Assembly (NCBI GenBank): GCA_949126835.1
Contig: OX421500.1
Location: 32,470,141-32,534,140, forward strand
DNA from: Anisus vortex
Lineage: Eukaryota; Mollusca; Gastropoda; Planorbidae
Length of the DNA: 64,000 nucleotides
Direction: 5' to 3'
Below, in pieces: positions 1 to 14,500 of this stretch. The notes under the pieces are model-generated. The model was given only the letters and a program-made list of their open reading frames with translations, ran no database searches and had not been told where the DNA came from. A program made the translations under genes and the position numbers. Numbering within the stretch: position 1 is the stretch's first letter; each line of letters opens with the position of its first letter.

Positions 1-690
1 CTACCATCTTAGGAGATGGAGAAAAAACACGATTGTGTTAGCAATATGCCCAATTCACTATTTAGAGTCTAGGTTCAATGCATACAATTGTCCGTTTCCA
101 TCTACTCTAAAGTCTAGCACGGTGGGTCTATACGAGCGTCTCCTTCCGCTTCTCTGGAGTTTCCTCACCGCGAGTCTAGGTGGGGACTAAACTTGCTGAA
201 ATGGGCCAGTGGCCGGTAAGAAATTGAACAACTGTTGTCTGATCCTTTCTGCGGAGCTTCAACCATAGTTCTACTCGATGATGACATTTAATTTCAGTTG
301 CTGCCACACACCTAGGCCATTGTCAGTTTGTCCGAACACTCGTAACATTGATCTTACTCCCGTTCTTGCCCAAGGAATCCGTTATCTCCTTACCAGGGAC
401 ACTTGCATGACCCGGTATCTACTGTCACAATGTGTCTAAGGATTAGGTTTGAAATAGCAAGAAGCAGTCAAAATTAACCCCATGTCGTCGATGGTCTGAA
501 TGACTGAAAGGGCATCAATGAAGATTACCACGTTGTCTAGTGCTGCCCACCCATCATCAAACTTTGTCTAAAATACCTCGATGACCTTTCTGATGGCTTC
601 CATCTTTGCTTCGTAGTTACATATGCCGCCACATGGGCCGGTTAACTCTTCCAAGAAAAGGCTTTATGAGCCATGATTGTTTTTCTAAAA
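1..690 (-). mobile_element. Decayed 3' end of an I/Jockey-type LINE (RNase H and C-terminus)
   Basis: Read on the minus strand, this stretch still shows pieces of a LINE C-terminus in the expected order: KMEAIRKVIEVF near 570-608, VVIFIDALSVIQTIDD near 488-535, a GHASVPGKEI-like block near 400, LKLRRKDQTTVVQF near 220-260 and RVDGNGQLYAL near 75-110. The same blocks occur in the better preserved LINE at 17260-21325 (EMEAIRIAAV, VVIFTDALSVLQAID, GHAGVPGNEI, WKLRRREQATIAQF, RVDGNGQQFAP). Stops and frameshifts interrupt all of them, so this is a dead copy of a related element, cut by the left window edge. Confidence 0.8.
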
Positions 691-1100
691 TAACTTTGTT
701 GCATTCTCTGCGAAAATAATGAAAAAAACATTTTACTTGGTCTATAATCTATAATATAGATACGATTATTATTATTTTTTATAATAAAAAATCATCGACA
801 CAGCTAACAGGGTAACAAAGCCTACCTTAAACTTACTCAATAAATAACATTCAATAAAATGTTTATTTAAAATCTGAAATACTTTGTCTGCTAATAAAAT
901 GTAAAACGACCCATAATATGGGCTTCTTTCTCGTTGGCGTCTTAAATAGAGGTACTATCATTATTTTTTCCCCAATATGTTTGCAAAGCAATGCAATCGG
1001 ACATCACACACTACTGTGTAAATGTGTTATGAATAACATTACGTTAGTATAAAAGGACATATAAATGGAAAGAAGATAAACTGAAAAACGTATAGTTAAT
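691..1100. other. AT-rich non-coding sequence
   Basis: No open frame, RNA gene or element boundary could be recognised here. It probably belongs to an upstream intron of the mucin gene. Confidence 0.4.
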
Positions 1101-1293
1101 TAACAAAAACAACTGCTTCCACTCCAATGGGCCGTATTGCTGATGAGAGTTAACACCCTCGCCCCTTATACAAGTCAATCTTTTATGACTGACTTGTCTC
1201 AAGTCAGTCATAAAAGATTGACTTGTATAAGGGGCAAGGGTGTTAACTCTCATCAGCAATACGGCCAATTACAACAGAAACAAATGCTTCCTA
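1101..1293 (+). repeat. Orphan scrap of the 30-bp mucin repeat, split by a hairpin
   Basis: Bases 1101-1125 read like the mucin unit (ACAACTGCTTCCACTCC at the end). Bases 1269-1293 continue in the same direction and register (TTACAACAGAAACAAATGC). Between them sits the palindrome 1126-1270. With the palindrome removed, the two halves join into about 1.7 units of the array that starts at 2501. No splice sites frame it, so it is a displaced relic of the array and not an exon. Confidence 0.65.
1126..1270. mobile_element. 145-bp foldback (MITE-like) palindrome
   Basis: Two 71-nt arms (1126-1196 and 1200-1270) are inverted complements with only two mismatches, separated by a 3-nt loop (TCT). The outer ends read GGCCGTATTGCTG and its complement. 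It carries no protein-coding signal. It could be a foldback or MITE insertion, or a palindromic duplication made during repair. No clear target duplication was found, although AAT occurs at both edges. Confidence 0.75.
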
Positions 1294-1929
1294 TGTTATT
1301 CATTAAACATAATTTAAATGTATCACAAAATCTGTAAGTAAGAAAATAAAAAAAAAAATCGATAAAAAAATGTACATCTCCTATAAGCTACTTCACATAG
1401 GTGTGTCTAAAAATATTTTTTGGTGTGAGAAAAAACGTATACTTGTATACATTTAAAATGGAAAAAAAAAAGGTTGGTTTCTTTTCTTCATTCATTTCTA
1501 ACGTTTTAACGTTTTATCCAACACATTTTTCAGCAGCCGAAGCGACAATAAATGCAACAGGTACGTACATTATTTTTAATGCTAATTCAATAAATAAAGT
1601 TTTTTTGGAAAAAAAGGATTGAAATTGGAAGTAGGGGGGAGGGGGGCTAAGGTTACAACTGTGGCAGTAACTTTATTTCGAAACTATTATTCCCCCCTAT
1701 TATAATATCAAGCAACTCCGAGGTAGTTTAATAATTTTTCTTTACTTCATTCTGAATTAAATTTAAATTTTAGAGCTGTAGAGCCGTTGTAACAACTTGC
1801 TGTACATCTTTTTTTTACTTTTAATTAGATCAAACGAAATTAGTATCAACCATTTATCTATTAATATGTCTATCTACTATTTAAAAATAGGAAAAAAATG
1901 TGTGTTTGTGTGGAGATGTGGAGTAAGTA
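1294..1929. other. Non-coding, apart from a candidate microexon
   Basis: AT-rich intron-like DNA with a poly-G/A stretch near 1630. Apart from the candidate microexon at 1534-1560, nothing is recognised. Confidence 0.4.
1534..1560 (+). CDS. Candidate 27-nt microexon of the mucin gene
   Basis: A pyrimidine-rich acceptor (ACATTTTTCAG) is followed by 27 nt and a donor CAG|GTACGT. Read in phase 1 it gives x-A-E-A-T-I-N-A-T and ends in phase 1 with a G. That matches the phase-1 acceptor of the giant exon at 2501, where G plus AT makes Asp. The Thr/Ala/Asn peptide suits a mucin linker. The short length and lack of transcript evidence make this a suggestion only; a chance match is quite possible. 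Confidence 0.35.
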
Positions 1930-2170
1930 AAGTAGCCGTCGGACCGAATTGATCCAAGGATCCGGTGAAGCGTTCACCATTTTCTGTTGCCACGGCGTAC
2001 TAGGTGATCGTTTGGCCAGCCGCCTTTATTTACCCCAATTCAGGGACACCCTTCAGTCCCGGGAAAAAGCCTAGCCTTCACCAGGATTCGACCCCGGGAC
2101 CTTCAGTGTGCCAGCCAAAACGCGATGCAGCAGGTCCACCGCGCCCCCCCCCCTTCCGAAGCGGAGTATC
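1930..2170 (-). mobile_element. tRNA-derived SINE
   Basis: On the minus strand a tRNA-like head shows an A-box-like GCGCGGTGG region and a B-box-like GGGTCGAATCC near 2085-2095. It is followed by a body with TTGGGGTAAATAAAGGCGG (near 2020-2040). The AAAGGCGGCTGG core recurs in the SINE-like copies near 53.9 and 63.7 kb. The exact ends are not defined. Confidence 0.55.
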
Positions 2171-2500
2171 AATAAAATATATATTTGACTTTTTCTTTAT
2201 TGTAACGGTATTCAATATTGACCAATGAAGGGATTTAAGCAACAATTTTTAAAACGAGCGTGAGAGTTTTTTTATCTCAAAATAAAGAAAGAGAAAATAA
2301 TATAGTTAGATAAGAAAAGAAAGTGGAAAAGAAGGATTGCATTATAGAAAAGTAAAAGTTATATTTAGATTATAAATAGTAAACAATGAAAAACTACAAA
2401 GTCAGTCAAAATAATATATTAGTTTCATAGACATTGAAAAATTGTGTTTAAATCATTCTTATCCACACTAAGATGTATTTATTTATTTCTACAACAACAG

Positions 2501-5500
2501 ATACAACGACTTCAAATCAAACTTCAACAGAAACAACTGCTTCCACTCCTACTACAACAGAAACAACTGCTTCCACTCCTACTTCAACAGAAACAACTGC
2601 TTCCACTCCTACTACAAAAGAAACAACTGCTTCCACTCCTACTACAACAGAAACAACTGCTTCCACCCCTAGTACAACAGAAACAACTGATTCCAATACT
2701 ACTACAACAGAAACAACTGGTTCCACTCCAACTACAAGAGAAACAACTGATACCACTCCAACTACAACAGAAAAAACTGACTCTAATCCTATTACAACAG
2801 AAACAACTGCTTCAACTCCTACTACAACAGAAACAACTGCTTCCACTCCTACTACAACAGAAACAACTGCTTCCACTCCTACTACAACAGGAACAACTGC
2901 TTCAACTCCTACTACTACAGAAACAACTGCTTTCACTCCTACAACAACAGAAACAACTGCTTCCACCCCTACAGCAACAGAAACAACTGCTTCCACTCCT
3001 ACTATAACAGAAACAACTGCTTCTACTCCTACTACAACAAAAACAACTGCTTCCACTTCTACTACAACAGAAACAACTGCTTCTACTACTATTACAACAG
3101 AAACAACTGATTCCACTCCTACTACAACAGAAACAACTGCTTCCACAACTACTACAAAAGAAACAACTGATTCCACTCCAACTACAACAGAAACAACTTC
3201 TTCCACTCCTACTACGACAGAAACAACTGCTTCCACTCTTACTACAACAGAAACAACTGCTTCCACTCCTACTACGACAGAAACAACTGCTTCCACTCTT
3301 ACTACAACAGAAACAACTGCTTCCACTCCTACTACAACAGAAACAAATGCTTCCACTTCTACTACGACAGAAACAACTACTTCCACTCTTACTACAAAAG
3401 AAACAACTGCTTCCACTCCTACTACAACAGAAACAACTGATTCCACTCCAACGAAAACAGAAACAACTGGTTCCACTCCTACTACAACTGAAACAACTGC
3501 TTCCACTTTTACTGCAACAGAAACAACTGCTTCCACTCCTACTACACCAGAAACAACTGCTTCCACTCCTACTACAACAGAAACAACTGCTTCTACTCCT
3601 ACTACAAAAGAAAAAACCGCTTCCACTCCTACTACTACAGAAACAACTGCTTCCAATCCTACTACAACAGAAACAACTGTTGCTTCCATTCCTACTACAA
3701 CAGAAACATCTGATTCCACTCCTACTACATTAGAAACAACAGCTTCCACTCCAACTACACCAGAAACAACTGCTTCCACTCTTACTACAACAGAAACACC
3801 TGCTTCCACTCCTACTACAACAGAAACAACTAATTCCACTTTTACTACAATAGAAAAAACTGCCTCCGCAACTACTACATCGGAAACAACTGTAACCACT
3901 CCTACTACGACAGAAACAACTGCTTCAACTCTTACTACAACTGAAACAACTGCTTCCACTCTTACTACAACAGAAACAATTAATTCCACTCCTACTACAA
4001 CTGAAACAACTGATTCCAAACCTACTACGACAGAAACAACTGGTTCCACTCCTACTACCACAGAAACAACTGCTTCCTCAGCTATTACAACAGAAACAAC
4101 TGATTCCAATCCTTCTACAACAGAAACAACTGTTTCCATTCCTACTACAACAGAAACAACTGCTTCCACTCCTACTACGACAGAAACAACTGCTTCCACT
4201 CCTACTACACCAGAAAAAACTGCTTCATATACTACTACAACAGAAACAACTGCTTCTTCTTCTACTACAACAGAAACAACTGCTTCCATTCCTACTACAA
4301 CAGAAACAACTGCTTTTACTCCTACTACAACAGAAACAACTGCTTCCACTCCTACTACAACAGAAACAACTGCTTCCACTCCAATTACGACAGAAACAAC
4401 TGCTTCCACTTTTACTACAACAGAAACAACTTCTTCCACTCCTACTACAACAGAAACAACTGATTCAACGTCTACTACAAAAGAAACAACTGCTTCCACT
4501 ACTACTACAACAGAAACAACTGCTTCCACTCCTTATACAACAGAAACAACTGATTCCACTCCTACTACAACAGAAACAACTGCTTCCAATCCTACTACAC
4601 CAGAAACAACTGCTTCCACTCCTACAACAACAGAAACAACTACTTACACTCCTACTATGACAGAAACAACTGCTTCCACTTCTACTACGACAGAAACGAC
4701 TGCTTCCAGTCTTACTACTACAGAAACAACTGCTTACACTCCTACTACAACAGAAAGAACTGATTCCACTCCAACTACAACAAAAACAACTGCTTCGACT
4801 CCTAGTACGACAGAAACAACTTCTTCAACTCCTACTACAGCAGAAACAACTGCTTACACTTTTACTACAACAGAAACACCAGCTTCCACTCCTACTACGA
4901 CAGAAACAACTGCTTCTATTCATAATAAAATAGAAACAACTGTTTCAAAATCTACTACAACAGAAACAACTGATTCCTCTGCTATTACAACAGAAACAAA
5001 TGATTCCACTCCAACTACAACAGAAACAACTGCTTCCACTCCTACTAAAACAGAAACAACAGCTTCCACTCCTACTACAACAGAAAAAAATGTTTCCAAT
5101 TATTCTACTACAACAGAAACAACTAGTTCCACAACTACTACTACAGAAACAACTGATTCCTCTGCTATTACAACAGAAACAACTGATTCCACTCCCACTA
5201 CAAAAGAAACAACTGCTTCCACTTCTACTACAACAGAAAAAACTGATTCCACTACTACTACAACAGAAACAACTGCTTCCTCTGATATTACAACAGAAAC
5301 AACTTATTCCACTCCTACTACAACTGAAACAACTTCTTCCACTCCTACTACACCAGAAACAAATGCTTCCACTCCTACTACAACAGAAACAACTTCTTCC
5401 ACTCCTACTACACCAGAAACAACTGCTTCCACTGCTACTACAACAGAAACAACTGTTTCAAAATCTACTACAACAGAAACAACTGATTCCACTCCAACTA

Positions 5501-8500
5501 CAACAGAGACAACTGCTTCCACTCCTACTACAACAGAAACAACTGCTTCCACTCCTACTAAAACAGAAAAAACTGCTTCCACTCCTACTACAACAGAAAA
5601 AAATGCTTCCAATTCTACTACAACAGAAACAACTGCTTCCACTCCTACTACGACAGAAACAACTGCTTCCATTCCTAATACAACAGAAACAACTGTTTCA
5701 AAATCTACTACAACAGAAACAACTGATTCCTCTGCTATTACAACAGAAACAACTGATTCCACTCCAACTAAAACAGAGACAACTGCTTCCACTCCTACTA
5801 CAACAGAAACAACTGCTTCCACTCCTACTAAAACAGAAACAACTGCTTCCACTCCTACTACAACAGAAACATTTGCTTCCAATTCTACTACAACAGAAAC
5901 AACTGGTTCCACTACTACTACTAAAGAAACAACTGATTCCTCTGCTATTACAACAGAAACAACTGATTCCAATACTACCACAAAAGAAACAACTGCTTTC
6001 TCTGCTATAATTACAGAAACAACTGATTCCACTCTTACTACAACAGAAACAACTTCTTCCTCTTCTATTACAACAGAAACAACTGCTTCCAATCCTACTA
6101 CAACAATAACAACTGCTGCTTCTAATTCTACTACAACAGAAACATCTGATTCCAATGCTACTACAATAGGAACAACAGCTTCCACTCTTACTTCAACAGA
6201 AACAACTGCTTCTACTCCTACTATGACAGAAACAACTGCTTCCATTCCTACTACAACAGAAACAACTGTTTCCAATCCTTCTACATCAGAAGCAACTGCT
6301 AACACAACTACTACAACAGAAACAACAGCTTCTACTCCTACTACTACAGAAACAACTGATTCCTCTGCTATTACAACAGAAACAACTGATTCCACTTCTA
6401 CTACAACAGAAACAACTGATTCCACTACTACTACAACAGAAACAACTGCTTCCTCTGATATTACAACAGAAACAACTGATTCCACTCCTACTACAACTGA
6501 AACAACTTCTTCCACTCCTACTACACCAGAAACAACTGCTTCCACTCCTACTACAACAGAAACAACTGCTTTCACTTCTTCTACAACAGAAACAACTGCT
6601 TCCACTCCTACAACAACAGAAACAACTGCTTCTACTCCTACTACAACAGAAACAACCGATTCCACTTCTTCTACAACAGAAGCAACCGATTCCACTACTA
6701 CTACTACAGAAACAACTGATTTCACTACTACTACAACAGAAACAACTACTTACACTCCTATTACAACAGAAAAAACTGCTTTCACTCCTACTACAACAGA
6801 AACAACTGCTTCCACTCCTACTACAACAGAAACAACTGGTTCCACTCCTACTACAACAGAAACAACTGCTTCTTCAGCTATTGCGACAGAAACAACTGAT
6901 TCCACTCCTACTACAACAGAAACAACTTCTTCCACTCCTACTACGACAGAAACAACTGCTTCCACTCCTACTACAACAGAAACAACTGCTTCCACAACTA
7001 CTACATCGGAAACAACTGATATCACTCCTACTACAACAGAAACAACTGACTCCAATCATACTACAACAGAAACAACTGATTCAAAACCTACTACAACAGA
7101 AACAACTGGTTCCACTCCTACTACAACAGAAACAACTGCTTCCTCAGCTATTGCGACAGAAACAACTGATTCCACTCCTACTGCAACAGAAACAACTGCC
7201 TCCACTCCTACTACGACAGAAACAACTGCTTCCACTCTTACTACAACAGAAACAACTGCTTCCACTCCTAGTACAAATGAAACAACTGATTCCAATACTA
7301 CTACAACAGAAACAACTGCTTCCACTCCTACTACAACAGAAACAACTGCTTCCACTCCTACTACAGCAAAAACAACTGCTTCCACTCCATCTACAACAGA
7401 AACAGCTGCTTCTACTTCTACTACAACAGAAACAACTTCTTCCACTCCTACTACAACAGAAACAACTGATTCAACGTCTACTACAAATGAAACAACTGCT
7501 TCCACTACTACTACAACAGAAACAACTGCTTCCACTTTTACTACAACAGAAACAACTGCTTCCTCTCGTACTACAACAGAAACAACTGACTCCACTCCTA
7601 CTACAACAGAAACAACTGTTTCCACTCCTAATACAACAGAAACCTCTGCTTCCACTCCTAGTACAAATGAAACAACTGATTCAAATACTACTACAACAGA
7701 AACAACTGGTTCCACGCCAACTACAACAGAAACAACTGCTTACACTTCTACTACAACAGAAACAACTGCTTCCACCCCTACTACAACAGAAACAACTGCT
7801 TCCACTACTTCTACAACAGAAACAACTGCTTACACTTCTACTACAACAGAAACAACTGCTTCCACCCCTACTACAACAGAAACAACTGCTTCCATTTCTA
7901 CTACAACAGAAACAACTGCTTCCACTACTACTACAACAGAAACAACTGCTTCGTCTCCTAATACAACAGAAACAACTGCTTCCACTCTTACTACAACAGA
8001 AACAACTGATTCCATTCCTACTACAACAGAAACAACTGCGTCCACTCCTACTACAACAGAAACAACTGCTTCCATGTCTACTACAAAAGAAAAAACTGCT
8101 TCCACTACTACTACAAAAGAAACAACTGCTTCAAATCTGACTACAACAGAAACAACTGATTCCACTCCTACTACAACAGAAACAACTGCTTCTACTTCTA
8201 CTACAACAGAAACAATTGGTTCCACTCCAACTACAACAGAAACAACTGCTTCCATTTCTACTACAACAGAAACAACTGATTCCACTCCTACTACAACAGA
8301 AACAACTGGTTTCATACCTACTACAACAGAAACAACTGCTTCCACTCCTACTACAACAGAAACAACTGCTTCCACTCCTAGTACAATAGAAACAACTGCT
8401 TACACTTCTACTACAACAGAAACAAATGCTTCAAATCCGACTACAACAGAAACAACTGGTTACACTCCAACTACAACAGAAACAACTGCTTCCACTTCTA

Positions 8501-11500
8501 CTACAACAGAAACAACTGCTTTCACTACTACTACAACAGAAACAACTGCTTCCCCTCTTACTACAACACAAACAACTGATTTTACTACTACTACAACAGA
8601 AACAACTGCTTACACTCCTACTACAAACGAAACAACTGCTTCTACTCCTACTACAACAGAAACAACTGCTTCCACTCCTACTACAACAGAAAAAACTGCT
8701 TCCACTACTACTACATCGGAAACAACTGATATCATTCCTACTACAACAGAAAAAACTGACTCCAATTATACTACAACAGAAACAACTGATTCAAAACCTA
8801 CTACAACAGAAACAACTGGTTCCAATCCTACTACGACAGAAACAACTGCTTTCTCAGCTATTGCGACAGAAACAACTGATTCCACTCCTACTACAACAGA
8901 AACAACTGCTTCCACTCCTACTACGACAGAAACAACTGCTTCCACTCTTACTACAACAGAAACAACTGCTTCCACTCCTAGTACAAATGAAACAACTGAT
9001 TCCAATACTACTACAACAGAAACAACTGGTTCCACTCCAACTACAACAGAAACAACTGATTCCACTCCTACTACAATAGAAACAACTGCTTCCACTCCTA
9101 CTACAACAGAAACAACTGCTTCCACTCTTACTACAGCAAATACAACTGCTTCCACTCCTTCTACAACAGAAACAACTGCTTCTACTTCTACTACAACAGA
9201 AACAACTTCTTCCACTCCTACTACAACAGAAACAACTGATTCCACGTCTACTACAAAAGAAACACCTGCTTTCACTACTACTACAACAGAAACAACTGAT
9301 TCCTCTGCCATTACAAAAGAACCAACTGATTCCTCTCCCACTACAACAGAAACAACTGCTTCCACTCCTAGTACAAATGAAACAACTGATTCCAATACTA
9401 CTACAACAGAAACAACTGGTTCCACTCCAACTACAACAGAAACAACTGCTTACACTTCTACTACAACAGAAACAACTGCTTCCACTTCTACTACAACAGA
9501 AACAACTGCTTTCACTACTTCTACAACAGAAACATCTGCTTCTACTTCTACTACAACAGAAACAATTGGTTCCAATCCAACTACAACAGAAACAACTGCT
9601 TCCATTTCTACTACAAGACAAATAACTGCTTCCACTACAAATACAACAGAAACAACTGCTTCGTCTCCTACTACAACAGAAACAACTGCTTCCACTCTTA
9701 CTACAACAGAAACAACTGATTCCAATCCTACTACAACAGAAACAACTGCTTCCACTCCTACTACAACAGAAACAACTGCTTCCACTCCTACTACAACAGA
9801 AACAACTGCTTCAACTCCTACTACAACAGAAACAACTGCTTCAAATCCGACTACAACAGAAACAACTGATTCCACTCCTACTACAACAGAAACAACTGAT
9901 TCCACTCCTACTACAACAGAAACAACTGCTTCCACTCCTACAACAGCAAAAACAACTGCTTCCACTCCTTCTACAACAGAAACAACTGCTTCTACTTCTA
10001 CTACAACAGAAACAATTGGTTCCACTCCAACTACAACAGAAACAACTGCTTCCATTTCTACTACAACAGAAACAACTGATTCCACTCCTACTACAACAGA
10101 AACAACTGGTTTCACACCTACTACAACAGAAAAAACTGCTTCCACTCCTACTACAACAGAAACAACTGCTTCCACTCCTACTACAACAGAAACAACTGGT
10201 TTCACACCTACTACAACAGAAACAACTGCTTCCACTCCTACTACAACAGAAACAACTGCTTCCACTCCTACTACAACTGAAACAACTGCTTCAACTTCTA
10301 CTACAACAGAAACAACTGGTTACACTCCAACTACAACAGAAACAACTGCTTACACTTCTACTACAACAGAAACAACTGCTTCCACTACTACTACAACAGA
10401 AACCACTGCTTCATCTTCTACTACAACAGAAACATTTGCTTCCCCTCTTACTACAACACAAACAACGGTTTTTACTACTACTACAACAGAAACAACTGCT
10501 TCCACTCCTACTACAACAGAAAAAACTGCTTCCACTCCTACTACAACAGAAAAAACTGCTTCCACAACTACTACATCGGAAACAACTGATATCACTCCTA
10601 CTACAACAGAAAAAACTGACTCAAATCATACTACAACAGAAATAACTAATTCAAAACCTACTACAACAGAAACAACTGCTTCCTCAGCTATTGCGACAGA
10701 AACAACTGATTCCACTCCTACTACAACAGAAACAACTGCTTCCACTCCTACTACGACAGAAACAACTGCTTCCACTCTTACTACAACAGAAACAACTTTT
10801 TCCACTCCTAGTACAAATGAAACAACTGATTCCAATACTACTAAAACAGAAACAACTGGTTCCACTCCAACTACAACAGAAACAACTGATTCCACTCCTA
10901 CTACAATAGAAACAACTGCTTCCACACCTTTTACAACAGAAACAACTGCTTTCACTCTTACTACAGCAAAAACAACTGCTTCCACTCCTTCTACAACAGA
11001 AACAACTGCTTCTACTTCTACTACAACAGAAACAACTTCTTCCACTCCTACTACAACAGAAACAATTGATTCCACGTCTACTACAAAAGAAACAACTGCT
11101 TCCACTACTACTACAACAGAAACAACTGCTTCCACTTCTACTACAACAGAAACAACTGCTTCTTCTCGTACTACAACAGAAACAACTGACTCCACTCCTA
11201 CTACAACAGAAACAACTGTTTCCACTCCTAATACAACAGAAACAACTAACTCCACTCTTACTACAACAGAAACAACTGCTTCCACTCCTAGTACAAATGA
11301 AACAACTGATTCCAATACTAATACAACAGAAACAACTGGTTCCACTCCAACTACAACAGAAACAACTGCTTACACTTCTACTACAACAGAAACAACTGCT
11401 TCCACTCCTACTACAACAGAAACAACTGCTTCCACTACTTCTACAACAGAAACTTCTGCTTCTACTTCTACTACAACAGAAACAATTGGTTCCACTCCAA

Positions 11501-14500
11501 CTACAACAAAAACAACTGCTTCCATTTCTACTACAACAGAAATAACTGCTTCCACTACTACTACAACAGAAACAACTGCTTCGTCTCCTACTACAACAGA
11601 AACAACTGCTTCCACTCTTACTACAACAGAAACAACTGATTCCAATCCTACTACAACAGAAACAACTGCTTTCACTCCTACTACAACAGAAACAACTGCT
11701 TCCACTCCTACTACAGCAGAAACAACTGCTTCAACTCCTACTACAACAGAAACAACTGCTTCAAATCCGACTTCAACAGAAACAACTGATTCCACTCCTA
11801 CTACAACAGAAACAACTGATTCCACTTATACTACAACAGAAACAACTGCTTCCACTCCTACTACAGCAAAAACAACTGCTTCCACTCCTTCTACAACAGA
11901 AACAACTGCTTCTACTTCTACTACAACAGAAACAATTGGTTCCACTCCAACTACAACAGAAACAACTGCTTCCATTTCTACTACAACAGAAACAACTGAT
12001 TCCACTCCTACTACAACAGAAACAACTGGATTCACACCTACTACAACAGAAACAACTGCTTCCACTCCTACTACAACAGAAACAACTGCTTCCACTCCTA
12101 CTACAACAGAAACAACTGCTTCCACTCTTACTACAACAGAAACAACTTTTTCCACTCCTAGTACAAATGAAACAACTGATTCCAATACTACTACAACAGA
12201 AACAACTGGTTCCACTCCAACTACAACAGAAACAACTGATTCCACTCCTACTACAATAGAAACAACTGCTTCCACTCCTACTACAACAGAAACAACTGCT
12301 TCCACTCTTACTACAGCAAAAACAACTGCTTCCACTCCTTCTACAACAGAAACAACTGCTTCTACTTCTACTACAACAGAAACAACTTCTTCCACTCCTA
12401 CTACAACAGAAACAACTGATTCCACGTCTACTACAAAAGAAACTACTGCTTCTACTACTACTACAACAGAAACAACTGCTTCCACTTCTACTACAACAGA
12501 AACAACTGCTTCCTCTCGTACTACAACAGAAACAACTGACTCCACTCCTACTACAACAGAAACAACTGTTTCCACTCCTAATACAGTAGAAACAACTAAC
12601 TCCACACTTACTACAACAGAAACAACTGTTTCCACTCCTAGTACAAATGAAACAACTGATTCCAATACTACTACAACAGAAACAACTGGTTCCACTCCAA
12701 CTACAACAGAAACAACTGCTTACACTTCTACTACAACAGAAACAACTGCTTCCTCTCCTACTACAACAGAAACAACTGCTTCTACTACTTCTACAACAGA
12801 AACATCTGCTTCTACTTCTACTACAACAGAAACAATTGGTTCCAATCCAACTACAACAGAAACAACTGCTTCCATTTCTACTACAACAGAAATAACTGCT
12901 TCCACTACTACTACAACAGAATCAACTGCTTCGTCTCCTACTACAACAGAAACAACTGCTTCCTCTCTTACTACAACAGAAACAACTGATTCCAATCCTA
13001 CTACAACAGAAACAACTGCTTCCACTCCTACTACAACAGAAACAACTGCTTCCACTCCTACTACAACAGAAACAACTGCTTCAACTCCTACTACAACAGA
13101 AACAACTGCTTCAAATCCGACTACAACAGAAACAACTGATTCCACTCCTACTACAACAGAAACAACTGATTCCACTCCTACTACAACAGAAACAACTGCT
13201 TCCACTCCTACTACAGCAAAAACAACTGCTTCCACTCCTTCTACAACAGAAACAACTGCTTCTACTTCTACTACAACAGAAACAATTGGTTCCACTCCAA
13301 CTACAACAGAAACAACTGCTTCCATTTCTACTACAACAGAAACAACTGATTCTACTCCTACTACAACAGAAACCACTGGTTTCACACCTACTACAATAGA
13401 AACAACTGCTTCCACTCCTACTACAACAGAAACAACTGCTTCCACTCCTACTACAACAGAAACAACTGCTTCCACCCCTACTACAGCAGAAACAACTGCT
13501 TCCACTCCTACTACAACAGAAACAACTGCTTCCACTCCTACTCCAACAGAATTAACTTCTTCCACTCCTACTACAACAGAAACAACTGATTCCACGTCTA
13601 CTACAAAAGAAACAACTGCTTCCACTACTACTACAACAGAAACAACTGCTTCCACTTCTACTACAACAGAAACAACTGCTTCCTCTCGTACTACAACAGA
13701 AACAACTGACTCTACTCCTACTACAACAGAAACAACTGTTTCTACTCCTAATACAACAGAAACAACTAACTCCACTCTTACTACAACAGAAACAACTGCT
13801 TCCACTCCTAGTACAAATGAAACAACTGATTCCAATACTACTACAACAGAAACAACTGGTTCCACTCCAACTACAACAGAAACAACTGCTTACACTTCTA
13901 CTACAACAGAAACAACTGCTTCCACTACTTCTACAACAGAAACAACTGCTTCTACTTCTACTACAACAGAAACAATTGGTTCCAATCCAACTACAACAGA
14001 AACAACTGCTTCCATTTCTACTACAACAGAAACAACTGCTTCCACTACTACTACAACAGAAACAACTGCTTCGTCTCCTACTACAACAGAAACAACTGCT
14101 TCCACTCTTACTACAATAGAAACAACTGATTCCAATCCTACTACAACAGAAACAACTGCTTCCACTCCTACTACAACAGAAACAACTGCTTCCACTCCTA
14201 CTACAACAGAAACAATTGGTTCCACTCCAACTACAACAGAAACAACTGCTTCCATTTCTACTACAACAGAAACAACTGATTCCACTCCTACTACAACAGA
14301 AACAACTGATTCCACTCCTACTACAACAGAAACAACTGCTTCCACTCCTACTACAGCAAAAACAACTGCTTCCACTCCTTATACAACAGAAACAACTGCT
14401 TCTACTTCTACTACAACAGAAACAATTGGTTCCACTCTAACTACAACAGAAACAACTGCTTCCATTTCTACTACAACAGAAACAACTGATTCCACTCCTA

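Noticed and set aside
1044..1337. Two small frames, one per strand, with almost the same peptide
   Set aside because: They arise because the palindrome at 1126-1270 reads the same on both strands.
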